Shown here piece after piece: positions 16,962-25,852 of a DNA stretch of 64,000 nucleotides. The translations under genes were made by a program, and so were the position numbers. The notes below the pieces were generated by a model, which was given only the letters and a program-made list of their open reading frames with translations, had not been told where the DNA came from and searched no databases. Positions within the stretch are counted from its first letter, which is position 1, and the number at the start of each line of letters is the position of its first letter. The stretch is from Promethearchaeota archaeon (GTDB lineage: Archaea > Asgardarchaeota > Lokiarchaeia > Sigyniarchaeales > SOKP01): contig JAFGOA010000066.1 of assembly GCA_016926735.1 (NCBI GenBank), forward strand, positions 1-64,000, written 5' to 3'.

Positions 16962-18029
16962 CTAATATTCTCTTTCATAGACAAAATTTAATAGATCTTC
17001 AAAAACTTCAAATTCTTCTTTATTGATCGATGATTTCAAATCCTCTAATGATTCCATAGCTTCTTTATAAAAATTATTAGCAATTGTTTTACATGACGTT
17101 AAGACATCTGCTTCCTTATATAATTCTCTAACTCTATTTACATTGTCATCATTCATATTTGGATTCTCAAATATCTCAATTAATTCTTTTTTTTTATTTT
17201 CATCTAATTTATTCAATGCTTCAATTAATAAGCAAGTCTTTTTGCCTTCCTTAATATCGCTATCTGCTGGTTTTCCTGTTTTTGCTTCATCTCCAAATGT
17301 TCCTAAAATATCATCTTTTATTTGAAATATAATTCCTAGATCCATTCCATAAACTCCGATTTTTTTTTTATCCTCAGTACTTGCATTAGCATATGTTGCT
17401 CCAATTAGAATAGATTTTTCAATTAAAGCACCTGTCTTTAGAGAAATCATCTCAATATATTCATCCATAGTTATATCTCTCTGATTTACCATATCAATTT
17501 CTATCAGAACTCCATTAGCAATTTCAATAAATGCTTGCTTATATAAGAAAAGAGCTATGAGATTAATACTAACATCAAAATCATTTGACAAATATGGCTC
17601 CATACCGATAAAATAAGCAGAATCGCCTCCAATAATTCCCATTGAGGTTCCAAATTCAAATGTTTGCATTCTTTTTAAGTTATATTGTTTATGATACTGT
17701 TGATAGCGATAATGAAAAGTAGGTTCCCCTCTCCTAAAATTATCATTATCTATTATATCATCATGAATAAGGGAAGCATTATGTAAAAATTCTGTACCTA
17801 CACATGTTCTTAAAATTCTATCATCTTTATTTTTTGAAAAAGCATTATATGCAGCAATACATAAAAGAGGTCTTATTCTTTTTCCACCGGCTAAAAAATA
17901 CTCTTTTAATTTAGTATAATATTTTTTCAAGAAATTATTTTCTACTGATTTTATTTTATCTTCATAAAATGAGCCAATTACATTATTTATTTTTGATATA
18001 TAAATCTTAGAATATTCCAAAAATTTCAT
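16962..18029 (-). CDS. Trans-polyprenyl diphosphate synthase (geranylgeranyl-type)
   Basis: A 355-residue isoprenyl diphosphate synthase. Motifs are GGKRIRPLLCIAAYNAF (IPP-binding), the first aspartate-rich motif in LIHDDIIDND (about 90-99), the Lys-Thr pair in SLKTGALIEKS and the second aspartate-rich FQIKDDILGTFGD (about 237-249). It condenses IPP with allylic diphosphates; in archaea the usual product is GGPP for ether lipids. Product length depends on residues ahead of the first motif (TEFLHNASL) and cannot be fixed here. It is 6 kb from the mevalonate cluster that supplies its substrates, on the opposite strand. It is about 30 residues longer than many homologs, with an expanded region around 105-125. 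Confidence 0.9.
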   Translation of the reverse strand: MKFLEYSKIYISKINNVIGSFYEDKIKSVENNFLKKYYTKLKEYFLAGGKRIRPLLCIAAYNAFSKNKDDRILRTCVGTEFLHNASLIHDDIIDNDNFRRGEPTFHYRYQQYHKQYNLKRMQTFEFGTSMGIIGGDSAYFIGMEPYLSNDFDVSINLIALFLYKQAFIEIANGVLIEIDMVNQRDITMDEYIEMISLKTGALIEKSILIGATYANASTEDKKKIGVYGMDLGIIFQIKDDILGTFGDEAKTGKPADSDIKEGKKTCLLIEALNKLDENKKKELIEIFENPNMNDDNVNRVRELYKEADVLTSCKTIANNFYKEAMESLEDLKSSINKEEFEVFEDLLNFVYEREY

Positions 18030-18135
18030 TTTTTATCATATATCTATTCAAATTAATAGATTTTCTAATTATTAATAAGAATTAAATTTTTCGAGTATGT
18101 CTGAATTTTAATGTTATGGAAATAAGATAAAATAA

Positions 18136-19101
18136 TCATATTTCAGAATTATTTGGCAATAATGCTTTAAGCAAATTTCTATCCCATAACTTAGTTTTTA
18201 AATTATAAATCCCAAAATCTTCATCACAAAAATTCCAATATATCCAAATGATATTTCTCTTTTCTGCTTCTTCTCTAATGAATTTTGTCCACCTAACTCT
18301 CGAATTATAATCTGCTTTTGAAATTACTCCAAATTCCCCTAAGAAAAGGTGAATATTATTTTTATTAGCCCAATCTAAAGCAAAATCTAAAGCTATATTG
18401 ATTGTTAACCTTTCTTGGGTTGTTCCGTGCCATTTTGTACCCAACCATCTATCACTATTTAGTTCCCAATTTGCTCCTTGATGTGTAAATTCAAAAGGAT
18501 CATAAAAATGAAAAGTAACTAAAATATTAGCATCATTTTTCGGTACTTCTAACATATTTAAATGCCTTAATTTATTAAAAAATACAGGACCGTATATCAG
18601 CGTTCTTTTAGGATTAGTTTTTCTTATAATAGGAATAATTTTATCAATAAATTGATTCCATAGATATGGATTTCTATCAAAAGCATTACAAGGTTCATTT
18701 AAAATTTCAAAAAATAGATTATTTGGATAATTTTGATATCTTGTAGATATTTGTTCCCATAGCGATAGAAGCCTCTCTTTATGAATTTCAGGAGAGTTCA
18801 TAATCTCTTTATAGTGATGAATATCGATGATTACTATTAACTCTTTTGATAAGGCATTTTGAATTATTTCATCTATTCTTTCAAAAAAAGAGGGATTAAT
18901 TGTATATGGTGAATTAATATCTGCATGGGCAGACCAGCGTATAGGAATTCTAACTAAGTTAAATCCAACATTTTTTACAAGGTCGAAGAAATAGTTTTGA
19001 AATGTTATTCCCCACTCTCCTTCATTTGGAGCGTCTAACATATTTCCCAAGTTAATTCCACGTAAGTTATGTAAAAATTCTTTATCATTATTTGAGTTCA
19101 T
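18136..19101 (-). CDS. GH5 glycoside hydrolase without dockerin
   Basis: 321 residues from ATG 19099-19101 (MNSNNDKEFLHNLRGINLG). The frame is open for 31 more codons to 19194, but that extension is lysine-rich without a clear signal peptide. GH5 landmarks are LRGINLGNMLDAP, FNLVRIPIRWSAHA, VIIDIHHYKEI, the acid/base Glu in FFEILNEPCNAF, FHFYDPFEFTHQG and the nucleophile Glu in LFLGEFGVIS. It resembles endoglucanases or exo-beta-glucanases. Unlike the enzyme at 630 it has no binding module, dockerin or evident secretion signal, so it may be cytosolic, acting on imported oligosaccharides, or use the longer N-terminus as an anchor. Both catalytic residues are present. Confidence 0.85.
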   Translation of the reverse strand: MNSNNDKEFLHNLRGINLGNMLDAPNEGEWGITFQNYFFDLVKNVGFNLVRIPIRWSAHADINSPYTINPSFFERIDEIIQNALSKELIVIIDIHHYKEIMNSPEIHKERLLSLWEQISTRYQNYPNNLFFEILNEPCNAFDRNPYLWNQFIDKIIPIIRKTNPKRTLIYGPVFFNKLRHLNMLEVPKNDANILVTFHFYDPFEFTHQGANWELNSDRWLGTKWHGTTQERLTINIALDFALDWANKNNIHLFLGEFGVISKADYNSRVRWTKFIREEAEKRNIIWIYWNFCDEDFGIYNLKTKLWDRNLLKALLPNNSEI

Positions 19102-19316
19102 ATTATAAATAATGAAAGGAGAAAAAAAAGGATAGATATATTTTTTTTTGTTGGTTTTACTTTTTTTTTTAATATTATTTATATGTATATTCAAAGGTTT
19201 TTTTTAAAGGCCTTTTTAATCTTAATTATTCTGTTAAATATAACATCAGACTTTTTCTCTTTATTAAAAAGAATAATCTTTTTATTAAACAAGAAATCCT
19301 CTTTCAAAATAAAATT

Positions 19317-20255
19317 CTATTCATGCATTAAATTATTCTTTTTAAAACTATTAATAAGATCTTCAATAATACTATGAATTAATTCATCTAATTTCACTTC
19401 ATTAAAGCTCTCTGAAATAACAATTAAATAAGAAAGATCAGATTTAAGAAAATTTAATTTATGGATTTTAACAATTCTTACTTTATCGTTTGATTTGAAT
19501 AAATGACTTTCATTATCCAGATAAGATGATAATCTGTTTTGCTCCCATAATTCATAAAAAATAAGAAAAGAATCATAAATTAGATTTATATTATATTCTT
19601 CTGATTTTGATAGGGTAACAACTTTATTTTGATTATTAGTTATCAAGCATAGTATATTATGATAATTTTTTATATGGAGATCTAATATATTTTTAATTTT
19701 AGCGACTTTATTTGAAAAACTACTTAAAATTTCTGAAAAAGTATTGTGAATACTATAGATAAATTTTTTATCAATACTCGTAAAATACATATCAGGTTTA
19801 ATTTTTAGATTCATCAAATTCTGAATTTGATTAATCAGTAATTTTGGATTTTTTTGGAATAATTCTGGAATAAGATCGATCTTATGATAAATTAGAACTA
19901 AACGACTGCTTTTTTTTTTTTTCTTAATAATATTATCAATAGTTTCTATATCATCAACAATCTCTTGTGATTGCTCTCTAAGAGATCTGTGATCAAATAT
20001 ATAAATAACAATATCAACATTTTCAAAAACAAAATCCTGATTTTCTCCTTCTTCTAAGAAATTTTTAATTTCTTGACCGGGTATATCAAAAATATTTAAA
20101 TTAACATCACACCAATCACAATTAAATATCTCTAATGTGCGTGTAGGTTCTAAGGAATTCCTTAATAATAAGTCGGGATTTGAATTTTCAAAAATAATTT
20201 TCTTTAAACTTGTTTTTCCTACACCCTCTTTACCAAGAAGAAGAATTTTATTTAT
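19317..20255 (-). CDS. Rag/Gtr-like small GTPase with C-terminal roadblock-like domain, no standard start codon
   Basis: About 312 residues. G1 is LLLGKEGVGKTSL, G2 Thr lies in EPTRTLEIF, G3 is DIPGQE and G4 is YHKIDLIPE; the HKxD form of G4 and the following TSIDKKFIYSIHNTFSEIL are typical of Rag/Gtr GTPases. Residues about 170-310 form the C-terminal roadblock-like dimerisation domain. Rag proteins act at membranes in nutrient signalling in eukaryotes; the archaeal role is unknown. A TTG at 19815-19817 would lose the whole GTPase domain. The frame runs back to a stop at 20262-20264, and between it and the P-loop there is no ATG, GTG or TTG; ATA at 20253-20255 sits where Met is expected (x-N-K-I-L-L-L-G). 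Confidence 0.85.
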   Translation of the reverse strand: MNKILLLGKEGVGKTSLKKIIFENSNPDLLLRNSLEPTRTLEIFNCDWCDVNLNIFDIPGQEIKNFLEEGENQDFVFENVDIVIYIFDHRSLREQSQEIVDDIETIDNIIKKKKKSSRLVLIYHKIDLIPELFQKNPKLLINQIQNLMNLKIKPDMYFTSIDKKFIYSIHNTFSEILSSFSNKVAKIKNILDLHIKNYHNILCLITNNQNKVVTLSKSEEYNINLIYDSFLIFYELWEQNRLSSYLDNESHLFKSNDKVRIVKIHKLNFLKSDLSYLIVISESFNEVKLDELIHSIIEDLINSFKKNNLMHE

Positions 20256-20539
20256 TATTATTTATCAACTTACTTAGATTTTTTTTTAGTTTCTATTATA
20301 GTTAGTAATATATTAATTATACTAATTTATAAATTTCCTTGAAATAGAAAAGATCATAATGGGTAATTATATTTTCTTAAAATATTTCCTTAGAATTGAT
20401 TTTTTATTATGATTTAACCAGTAATTTCAAATATTTTTCTATTAAAAAATTAGATTTAAATTAAAATTATGATTTTATAAATTTTAATCATATTAAATAA
20501 TAACAGAATTCAATAGATAAAATATATATTCTATTATAA

Positions 20540-21157
20540 TTAGTTTTCAATTAATATAACCCTTGCGGGAGCTCCATCACTTTCAATTTTTAAAGGTAAT
20601 CCAATAAATAGATACTCTCCAGATTCAATTTTTGATAAATCAAGACCCTCAAACAAAGTCATATTATCAATAATAATTTCATGTACTTCATCATCATTAC
20701 CAAATTTTTTAACACTCAGATAATCAACACCCAAAGTCTTTATTTTTTTTTGCACTAAATATTTAGCAGCATTAAATTTAATATGAATAAAGTCCTTCCG
20801 AAAATCTTGATAACCCTTAATAGAATTTTCTGTTTTTAGAAGAATAATATCATCTTGATTTATTGAAAATTTCTCTAAATCTTTTCTGTATATTGCTGAT
20901 GTTATATAAGTTAAATCAAATACTTTACATTTACCATAAAAACTTTCTAAAGGTAATTTATCTGCGAAATATCCCTCATTTCTTATATGTCTTGGAGAAT
21001 CTACATGAGTACCGGTATGACAACCAAATTTTATCCAAGATTCATTAACTGATTTATTTGGAATAGAGGAAAATTGAAATATTGATACTTTTTCATTTCC
21101 AGGATATACTATTGTATCTTTATTAATCTTTAAAGAAATATCATGAATTTTAACCAT
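20540..21157 (-). CDS. Cyclase-family metal-dependent hydrolase (kynurenine formamidase-like)
   Basis: A 205-residue protein of the cyclase superfamily. The metal-binding HxGTHxDxxxH motif is HTGTHVDSPRH (about 46-56), preceded by MVKIHDISLKINKDTIVYPG, and followed by FDLTYI, VDYLSVKKFG and the C-terminal FIGLPLKIESDGAPARVI. Members hydrolyse amides or cyclic compounds, such as N-formylkynurenine or isatin. The substrate cannot be assigned because no tryptophan-degradation genes are near. It stands between the two GTPase genes, apparently as an independent unit with about 130-280 nt on each side. Confidence 0.88.
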   Translation of the reverse strand: MVKIHDISLKINKDTIVYPGNEKVSIFQFSSIPNKSVNESWIKFGCHTGTHVDSPRHIRNEGYFADKLPLESFYGKCKVFDLTYITSAIYRKDLEKFSINQDDIILLKTENSIKGYQDFRKDFIHIKFNAAKYLVQKKIKTLGVDYLSVKKFGNDDEVHEIIIDNMTLFEGLDLSKIESGEYLFIGLPLKIESDGAPARVILIEN

Positions 21158-21292
21158 ATTATTTATTTATTTTTATATTATTAGAAAAATTTTATTGCTA
21201 TAACATGTCATTAGTAAAAATTATACCCGCGCAAGGTTATTCAACAAATAACATCCTCAAATAGGTTTCTTATTTGAATCATTATAAAATAA

Positions 21293-22162
21293 TTATTTAC
21301 TACAGTTTCTAGCTCTTAATTTATTTAGTTTTTGTAAAGATTCTTCAGGGATATTTCTCTGCTTAGATTTTATATTTCTATTAACTTGTTTAAGATAATT
21401 TATTGCTTTTTTTTTTCCATTCGATATATTTTCAAAAAGTTCTTTTTTATTATCTCCTCCAGAAATCGTTAATGCAGTCTGAAAACTTTTATTAGGTTTT
21501 AGAGTCTTAAATTCTATTTGAAGTGCAGATAAGATTTCTCCAGGAGAATTATGTAATTTATTTGATAATTGTGTTTTTTCTTTATTTATTGCAAAGTCTT
21601 TTGTCAAACTAGATTCAAAATATGTCGATTTTGAAATTAATGAAAAACCAGCATACAAACCAGAAGAATCATACTGAAATATTGTATCAGAAGCATTATC
21701 GTAATTAGAAAAATCATTATCAAAACCATCTAACCCGTTAATATCAAAATCAAAAATAAAATAGATATTAAAATCATAGAAATTATAGTTTGATTGATTT
21801 TTAAATGTAAAATATGTATTAAGATATGGCAAATTTGGTTCATGAAAAACATCTATGTATAATCTTAAGACTTGATTTTCTTCTATAATTTTTGTTATCA
21901 AATTTTTTATCTTATTTTTGGAATGTTTTTTAAAATATTCACCAAGATCAAAATCTAAAGTTATTCGATCAATTCCTTTTCCAGTTCTAGTATTGATTAA
22001 TTGATAAACCGGTGTTGGTTCTATATTCTTAAGAATTATTAAAACAGGTTCTAAACCCTTCTCTTTAACTTTAAAACTAACCCATGGACCAGCTAATTCT
22101 TCTTTGGAGGAATATAAAATATGTTTATTGTTATACGTTAATTCTTTTATTGAAAATCCCAT
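21293..22162 (-). CDS. Unknown beta-rich protein
   Basis: 289 residues; no family recognised. The sequence alternates strands and turns with many aromatic residues (YTNTYF-like patterns, FNIYFIFDFDINGLDGFDNDFSNYD around 130-155) and suggests a beta-sandwich or supersandwich of the type seen in carbohydrate-active or binding proteins. A helical, basic C-terminal tail follows (about 245-289). No signal peptide or membrane helix is visible, so it is probably cytosolic. It lies between the cyclase gene and the roadblock-GTPase gene on the same strand but with 130-160-nt gaps. Start ATG 22160-22162 follows a GGTGATAAA ribosome site about 60 nt upstream, which is distant, so the start is not certain. 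Confidence 0.6.
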   Translation of the reverse strand: MGFSIKELTYNNKHILYSSKEELAGPWVSFKVKEKGLEPVLIILKNIEPTPVYQLINTRTGKGIDRITLDFDLGEYFKKHSKNKIKNLITKIIEENQVLRLYIDVFHEPNLPYLNTYFTFKNQSNYNFYDFNIYFIFDFDINGLDGFDNDFSNYDNASDTIFQYDSSGLYAGFSLISKSTYFESSLTKDFAINKEKTQLSNKLHNSPGEILSALQIEFKTLKPNKSFQTALTISGGDNKKELFENISNGKKKAINYLKQVNRNIKSKQRNIPEESLQKLNKLRARNCSK

Positions 22163-22321
22163 TAAATAGCCAGATGAATTTCAAAGAGCTAAGATATTAT
22201 TGAATTTAACATTGAGAGAATTTAAATTTATCACCTTTTTTTAAAATTAACCTCCTTTTATTATAATTGATTAATATATTGGTGGAATCTATAAAAATAA
22301 ATGTTTTAAGAAGTAATTTTA

Positions 22322-23281
22322 TTATAATCTTTCTAGTACCTTACTCGCCATATATGCAAAAGCATCATGAACATTTTCTCCCGTTTTGGCAGAAGTTAGA
22401 ATATAATTAAAACCCAATTCATCAGCAACAGCCTTAATATCCTTTTCTTGAACAACAATATTATCTAATAAATCACTTTTATTTCCTACTATTACCATAG
22501 GGAGCTTTTCTTCTAATGAGTTTGTAATATCATTATACCATTTTTTCACATTCTTTAATGTCTCCTCTCTTGTTCGATCTAATACTATTATAGCACAATG
22601 GGCTCCATTATAAAAATTCTTTCTGTAAGTTAAAAAATCTGATTGTCCTGCGACATCCCAAATAATAAAATTAACTATTGTTTTATCAGATAATTTATAT
22701 GTGTGTTTAGTAATATCTACTCCTATTGTTGATGTATAATTTTCTTTAAATTTTTGATGTACAAATCTTCTAATCAAAGAACTTTTACCAGCTCGATAAT
22801 CACCTATTAATACTAATTTAGTTGCAAAGTCTCCTTCAGGAAATTTACCACTACGAGTTTTTGAAAGAAGTTTAATAATATCTGGTATTTCTAAACTGAT
22901 ATTTTCGTTTCGATCTAATAATAAATCTATTTTAATTGCAATATGTTCAGAAAATACCTTTAATTCTACATCTGAGGTATTTGGTTGAGCCAGAGTAGTT
23001 AATATTGAATTTTGACCCTTTGAGCAAAAAGCAAATTTCTTATCTCCAGTTGATGTAATATTAAAAAATCCAACTTCTGTATTAAATTCTTTTTTGATTC
23101 TATCAATAGAACTATCAATCATAGAAGATATTGCACCCATAATAGCATCAGAGTCACTTCCCGTCCCTTCTTTATGTTCTGAAGCAATTAATAATCCATC
23201 TTTATCAAAAATAGCAACAGCTATAATTCCTTCAACATTATTAACATAATTCTTTAGAATAATGTTTAATTTATTTTCCAT
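22322..23281 (-). CDS. Roadblock/LC7 domain fused to a Ras/Rab-like small GTPase
   Basis: 319 residues from ATG 23279-23281 (a TTG three codons upstream is less likely). Residues about 1-120 form a roadblock/LC7 domain (LKNYVNNVEGIIAVAIFDKDG, TSTGDKKFAFCSKG), the type that serves as GTPase-activating or dimerising partner in MglB and Ragulator. Residues about 155-319 form a complete small GTPase: G1 GDYRAGKSSL, G2 TSTIGVDI, G3 WDVAGQSDF, G4 GNKSDL and G5 TSAKTGEN. There is no C-terminal cysteine for prenylation (ends KVLERL). Fusion of a GTPase to its likely regulator in one chain suggests intramolecular or dimeric control. Membrane proteins with longin-like tails occur elsewhere in the window. 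Confidence 0.9.
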   Translation of the reverse strand: MENKLNIILKNYVNNVEGIIAVAIFDKDGLLIASEHKEGTGSDSDAIMGAISSMIDSSIDRIKKEFNTEVGFFNITSTGDKKFAFCSKGQNSILTTLAQPNTSDVELKVFSEHIAIKIDLLLDRNENISLEIPDIIKLLSKTRSGKFPEGDFATKLVLIGDYRAGKSSLIRRFVHQKFKENYTSTIGVDITKHTYKLSDKTIVNFIIWDVAGQSDFLTYRKNFYNGAHCAIIVLDRTREETLKNVKKWYNDITNSLEEKLPMVIVGNKSDLLDNIVVQEKDIKAVADELGFNYILTSAKTGENVHDAFAYMASKVLERL

Positions 23282-23388
23282 AATACACAATTCTATTTAT
23301 TCATCTATACTCTTAAAATAATAATTTTAATTCGTTAATTTAAATCTGTTTAAAACCAATTTTAAAATAAGTATTAATAAAGAGTTTT

Positions 23389-24309
23389 TTATTTTTTTTT
23401 CATAGATTTTTTATATATCTCATCTATTATTGTTTTATAAATACTCCTAAAAACAATTGAGAATTCTTTAGGATTTTCCAAATTATCTGGTAATCCTAAA
23501 TTTTCTAATATTTCAATATATTTTCCAGGTTTTTTGAAATGAAAGGTTACTTCATTCTCCTTTTCAAATAAATTATTTTTATTTTTAATTTCTTCAACAT
23601 TTAATTTAGGAACATTAAAATCATGACTTTCATTTTTTTCTCTTTTTTCCTCAATATTGATATTTGAAGTTTTTTCCAACTCTTCTTTATGAAAACCAAT
23701 TTTTAATTCTTTTAATAATTCTTTTTTAGTTTTACCTCTAATCTTAAGTAAAATTAAAGGATTATAATCTAATATTTTTGAAATATAAAGAATTGTTGCT
23801 GCAATATGTTTACAAGGAATTGCTTTATCCGGACAAGAGCATGAGGAATTTAAAACCTCATTTACTTCAGGAAATAATGATTGATTATTTTTTTCAAAAA
23901 TATTAATAACCTCCTCAGTTAATTTACCTTGTAATAACAATAATAAATTGAGTAAATTTTGCCCAATTTCAGATATAATATTTACCCACGTATCTTGAGA
24001 AATTATATTAAAATTGATTTTAACTCTATATGGCATTGGTGCTGTTCCTTGAACCAATGCAAATATTTGACCCTTGTTTATAATTAAATTATTGATTCTT
24101 TCTTCCTCTTTTGCATATTGGATTCCACGCTTCATTCTATAAGGTCTGCCTATCTTTAAAATAGAATAGATCCATTCTTTTCCCCAAGGTGTTTTCGCAT
24201 AATTATTTAAATCCTTTCTAATTTGATTTATTTCTGCTTGTTTCTTTTTTTTATCAGTTATAAAATTTTCATCCTTTAGCTTTTTGTTATAATTTTTTAA
24301 ATCTCTCAG
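23389..24309 (-). CDS. SWIM zinc-finger protein, partner of SNF2 helicase; start codon uncertain
   Basis: The SWIM motif is CSCPDKAIPCKHIAATILYI (CxC...CxH). Conserved sequence continues well upstream of the first ATG (24135): the frame encodes NNYAKTPWGKEWIYSIL and GRPYRMKRGIQYA, the usual N-terminal part of these proteins, back to a stop at 24337-24339. No ATG, GTG or TTG occurs there. CTG at 24307-24309 lies seven nt after GGTGA and is the best candidate. SWIM proteins are typically encoded next to SWI2/SNF2 helicases; here the helicase gene lies upstream on the same strand, now separated by a homing endonuclease and an orphan helicase tail. A long charged middle (about 140-200) is probably disordered. 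Confidence 0.82.
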   Translation of the reverse strand: MRDLKNYNKKLKDENFITDKKKKQAEINQIRKDLNNYAKTPWGKEWIYSILKIGRPYRMKRGIQYAKEEERINNLIINKGQIFALVQGTAPMPYRVKINFNIISQDTWVNIISEIGQNLLNLLLLLQGKLTEEVINIFEKNNQSLFPEVNEVLNSSCSCPDKAIPCKHIAATILYISKILDYNPLILLKIRGKTKKELLKELKIGFHKEELEKTSNINIEEKREKNESHDFNVPKLNVEEIKNKNNLFEKENEVTFHFKKPGKYIEILENLGLPDNLENPKEFSIVFRSIYKTIIDEIYKKSMKKK

Positions 24310-24328
24310 TTTTCTCTCACCATCTTTT

Positions 24329-24523
24329 TTATAAATCTAAGGATATTAGTTCTTTTATCTTATTATTATCTAATGTTGTAAGCCAAGATTCCCCACTTAT
24401 TATAATTGAATCAGCTAATTCCTTTTTTTCATCAATAAGTTCGTCAATCTTTTCTTCAATAGTTCCAACAGTAATAAATTTATAGACATTAACATTCTTT
24501 GTTTGTCCAATTCTATACGCTCT
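24329..24523 (-). pseudogene. Orphan C-terminal tail of an SNF2 helicase (displaced 3' end)
   Basis: Encodes 64 residues starting RAYRIGQTKNVNVYKFITVG (motif VI onward) that align end to end with the last 65 residues of the complete helicase at 25853 (RAYRIGQTSNVNVYKFITLG...). Similarity starts abruptly at the Arg codon 24521-24523; the sequence before it (NEKKKN and upstream) is unrelated to helicase. The frame is open from 24586, overlapping the endonuclease end in another frame, but there is no helicase domain to which it belongs. Read with its neighbours, it is the original 3' end of the helicase gene, pushed away when the endonuclease element arrived with its own tail. Confidence 0.85.
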
Positions 24524-24555
24524 ATTCTTTTTTTTTTCATTCAATAATATAATAT

Positions 24556-25803
24556 TTATTTGTTTATATTTTCTTTCCGACTCCAATAACCAAGCGGGGG
24601 AATTTCAATTTTAAATTTTCTGCAATAATCACCAACCAAATGACTATTTATTGATATCCCAAAGAATTTTTTATGTAATTTTGCAATTTTACTATGGGGC
24701 ATTAACCAGACAAGATTTTCTAAGTCATTTTTTGAAAATCTAAATTTGATTTTTTCTTTTGCTAATTTAATAGCACGCTCAGTTTTTTCTATACTAGTTT
24801 GTAACCGAATTCTTTTTCTAGGCATACTTTTTTTATAGTTATTTAGCATTTTACTAAATAAATCTGCTCCCAAAGTTAATCTATATACAGATCCTTTAAT
24901 AAATCTATTATCTATATATCCTCCTTTACTTTCTTTATATTTTATATCAAATTTAATTTTAAAAAATTCTTTTATTCTACTTAGAAATTTTTTACTCCTA
25001 CAGTTAATTAAAGAAGTCCCTTGATCTCCATCTCCATCAAAATATCCAAGTAAAAAAGCTAAATATAAATCATTGGTATTAAGAGATGGTAATTCAATAT
25101 GATATGATTTTCTTTTACCAACTATAAATCCATGTTTTATTAGATTCTCTTTAAATTTTCGACATTGGAAAGTCATTTCTAAATAATCTGCATCTATATA
25201 ATTTTTTACTCTTTGTTTTCCTTTCCTATAAGTTAAATACTTAATATTCAGACCAATAGTATTTATATATCTAAATATTTGTAAACCATCCTTTTTACTA
25301 ACTCCAACACCAATAACATGATCCTTATATTTTGATGGTTTTTGAATCCATCCTTCAGCAAATAACCATCCTAGCCAATAACTTTTTTCTTTATTATCAA
25401 TTACTTTAAAATAATCAGGATTTAAATTTGGATGATAAATCAGATATTTCTTTTTGGTGGATTTTGGTAATATATTTCTATGTTGATATTTTTCAATAGT
25501 TTTGATTACATTTATACTTTTTTTACCAAATCGAAATTTTAAATTGATTATATATTCTTCAAGAAAATCTAAAGCAATTTTAAATTCTGGATTATACTTT
25601 GCTTTATGAAAATAATTTTCAATATGTCTTTTTGACTGACCTAAAATTAAGCTTAATTTTTCATTACTTAATCTTTTCCTATATATAAATTGAACTTGTT
25701 TTTTTAATTCATTAAGAAACATTTGAGTTGTAATGGTCTCTTCGTTATTATCTATGTTAATATTTTTTATATATTCAAAAAAATCTTCTTTTTTCTCATC
25801 CAT
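24556..25803 (-). CDS. LAGLIDADG homing endonuclease, free-standing
   Basis: 415 residues. Two LAGLIDADG helices are visible, YWLGWLFAEGW (about 147-157) and LAFLLGYFDGDGD (about 252-264), each ending in the acidic catalytic residue, as expected of a single-chain enzyme. An N-terminal helical region (about 1-110) with a helix-turn-helix-like stretch (LSLILGQSKRHIENYF) may add DNA contacts. There are no intein splicing residues (no N-terminal Cys/Ser block, no C-terminal His-Asn), so it is not an intein. It lies 49 nt after the helicase stop and just before the orphan helicase tail. The duplicated tail suggests that its target is the helicase gene at motif VI. Inferred role: drives spread of the tail-plus-endonuclease cassette. 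Confidence 0.88.
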   Translation of the reverse strand: MDEKKEDFFEYIKNINIDNNEETITTQMFLNELKKQVQFIYRKRLSNEKLSLILGQSKRHIENYFHKAKYNPEFKIALDFLEEYIINLKFRFGKKSINVIKTIEKYQHRNILPKSTKKKYLIYHPNLNPDYFKVIDNKEKSYWLGWLFAEGWIQKPSKYKDHVIGVGVSKKDGLQIFRYINTIGLNIKYLTYRKGKQRVKNYIDADYLEMTFQCRKFKENLIKHGFIVGKRKSYHIELPSLNTNDLYLAFLLGYFDGDGDQGTSLINCRSKKFLSRIKEFFKIKFDIKYKESKGGYIDNRFIKGSVYRLTLGADLFSKMLNNYKKSMPRKRIRLQTSIEKTERAIKLAKEKIKFRFSKNDLENLVWLMPHSKIAKLHKKFFGISINSHLVGDYCRKFKIEIPPLGYWSRKENINK

Positions 25804-25852
25804 AATAATTCTATATTAGATAATTTTAACAATTATTTATCTAAATTCAAAT

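Noticed and set aside
24329..24586. Independent 85-residue protein
   Set aside because: Only the part from the Arg at 24523 is helicase-like. The first 21 residues overlap the endonuclease gene in another frame and look like noise.
24556..25803. Endonuclease as an intein of the helicase
   Set aside because: It has its own start and stop, no splicing residues at either end, and the upstream helicase is already complete with its own tail and stop codon.
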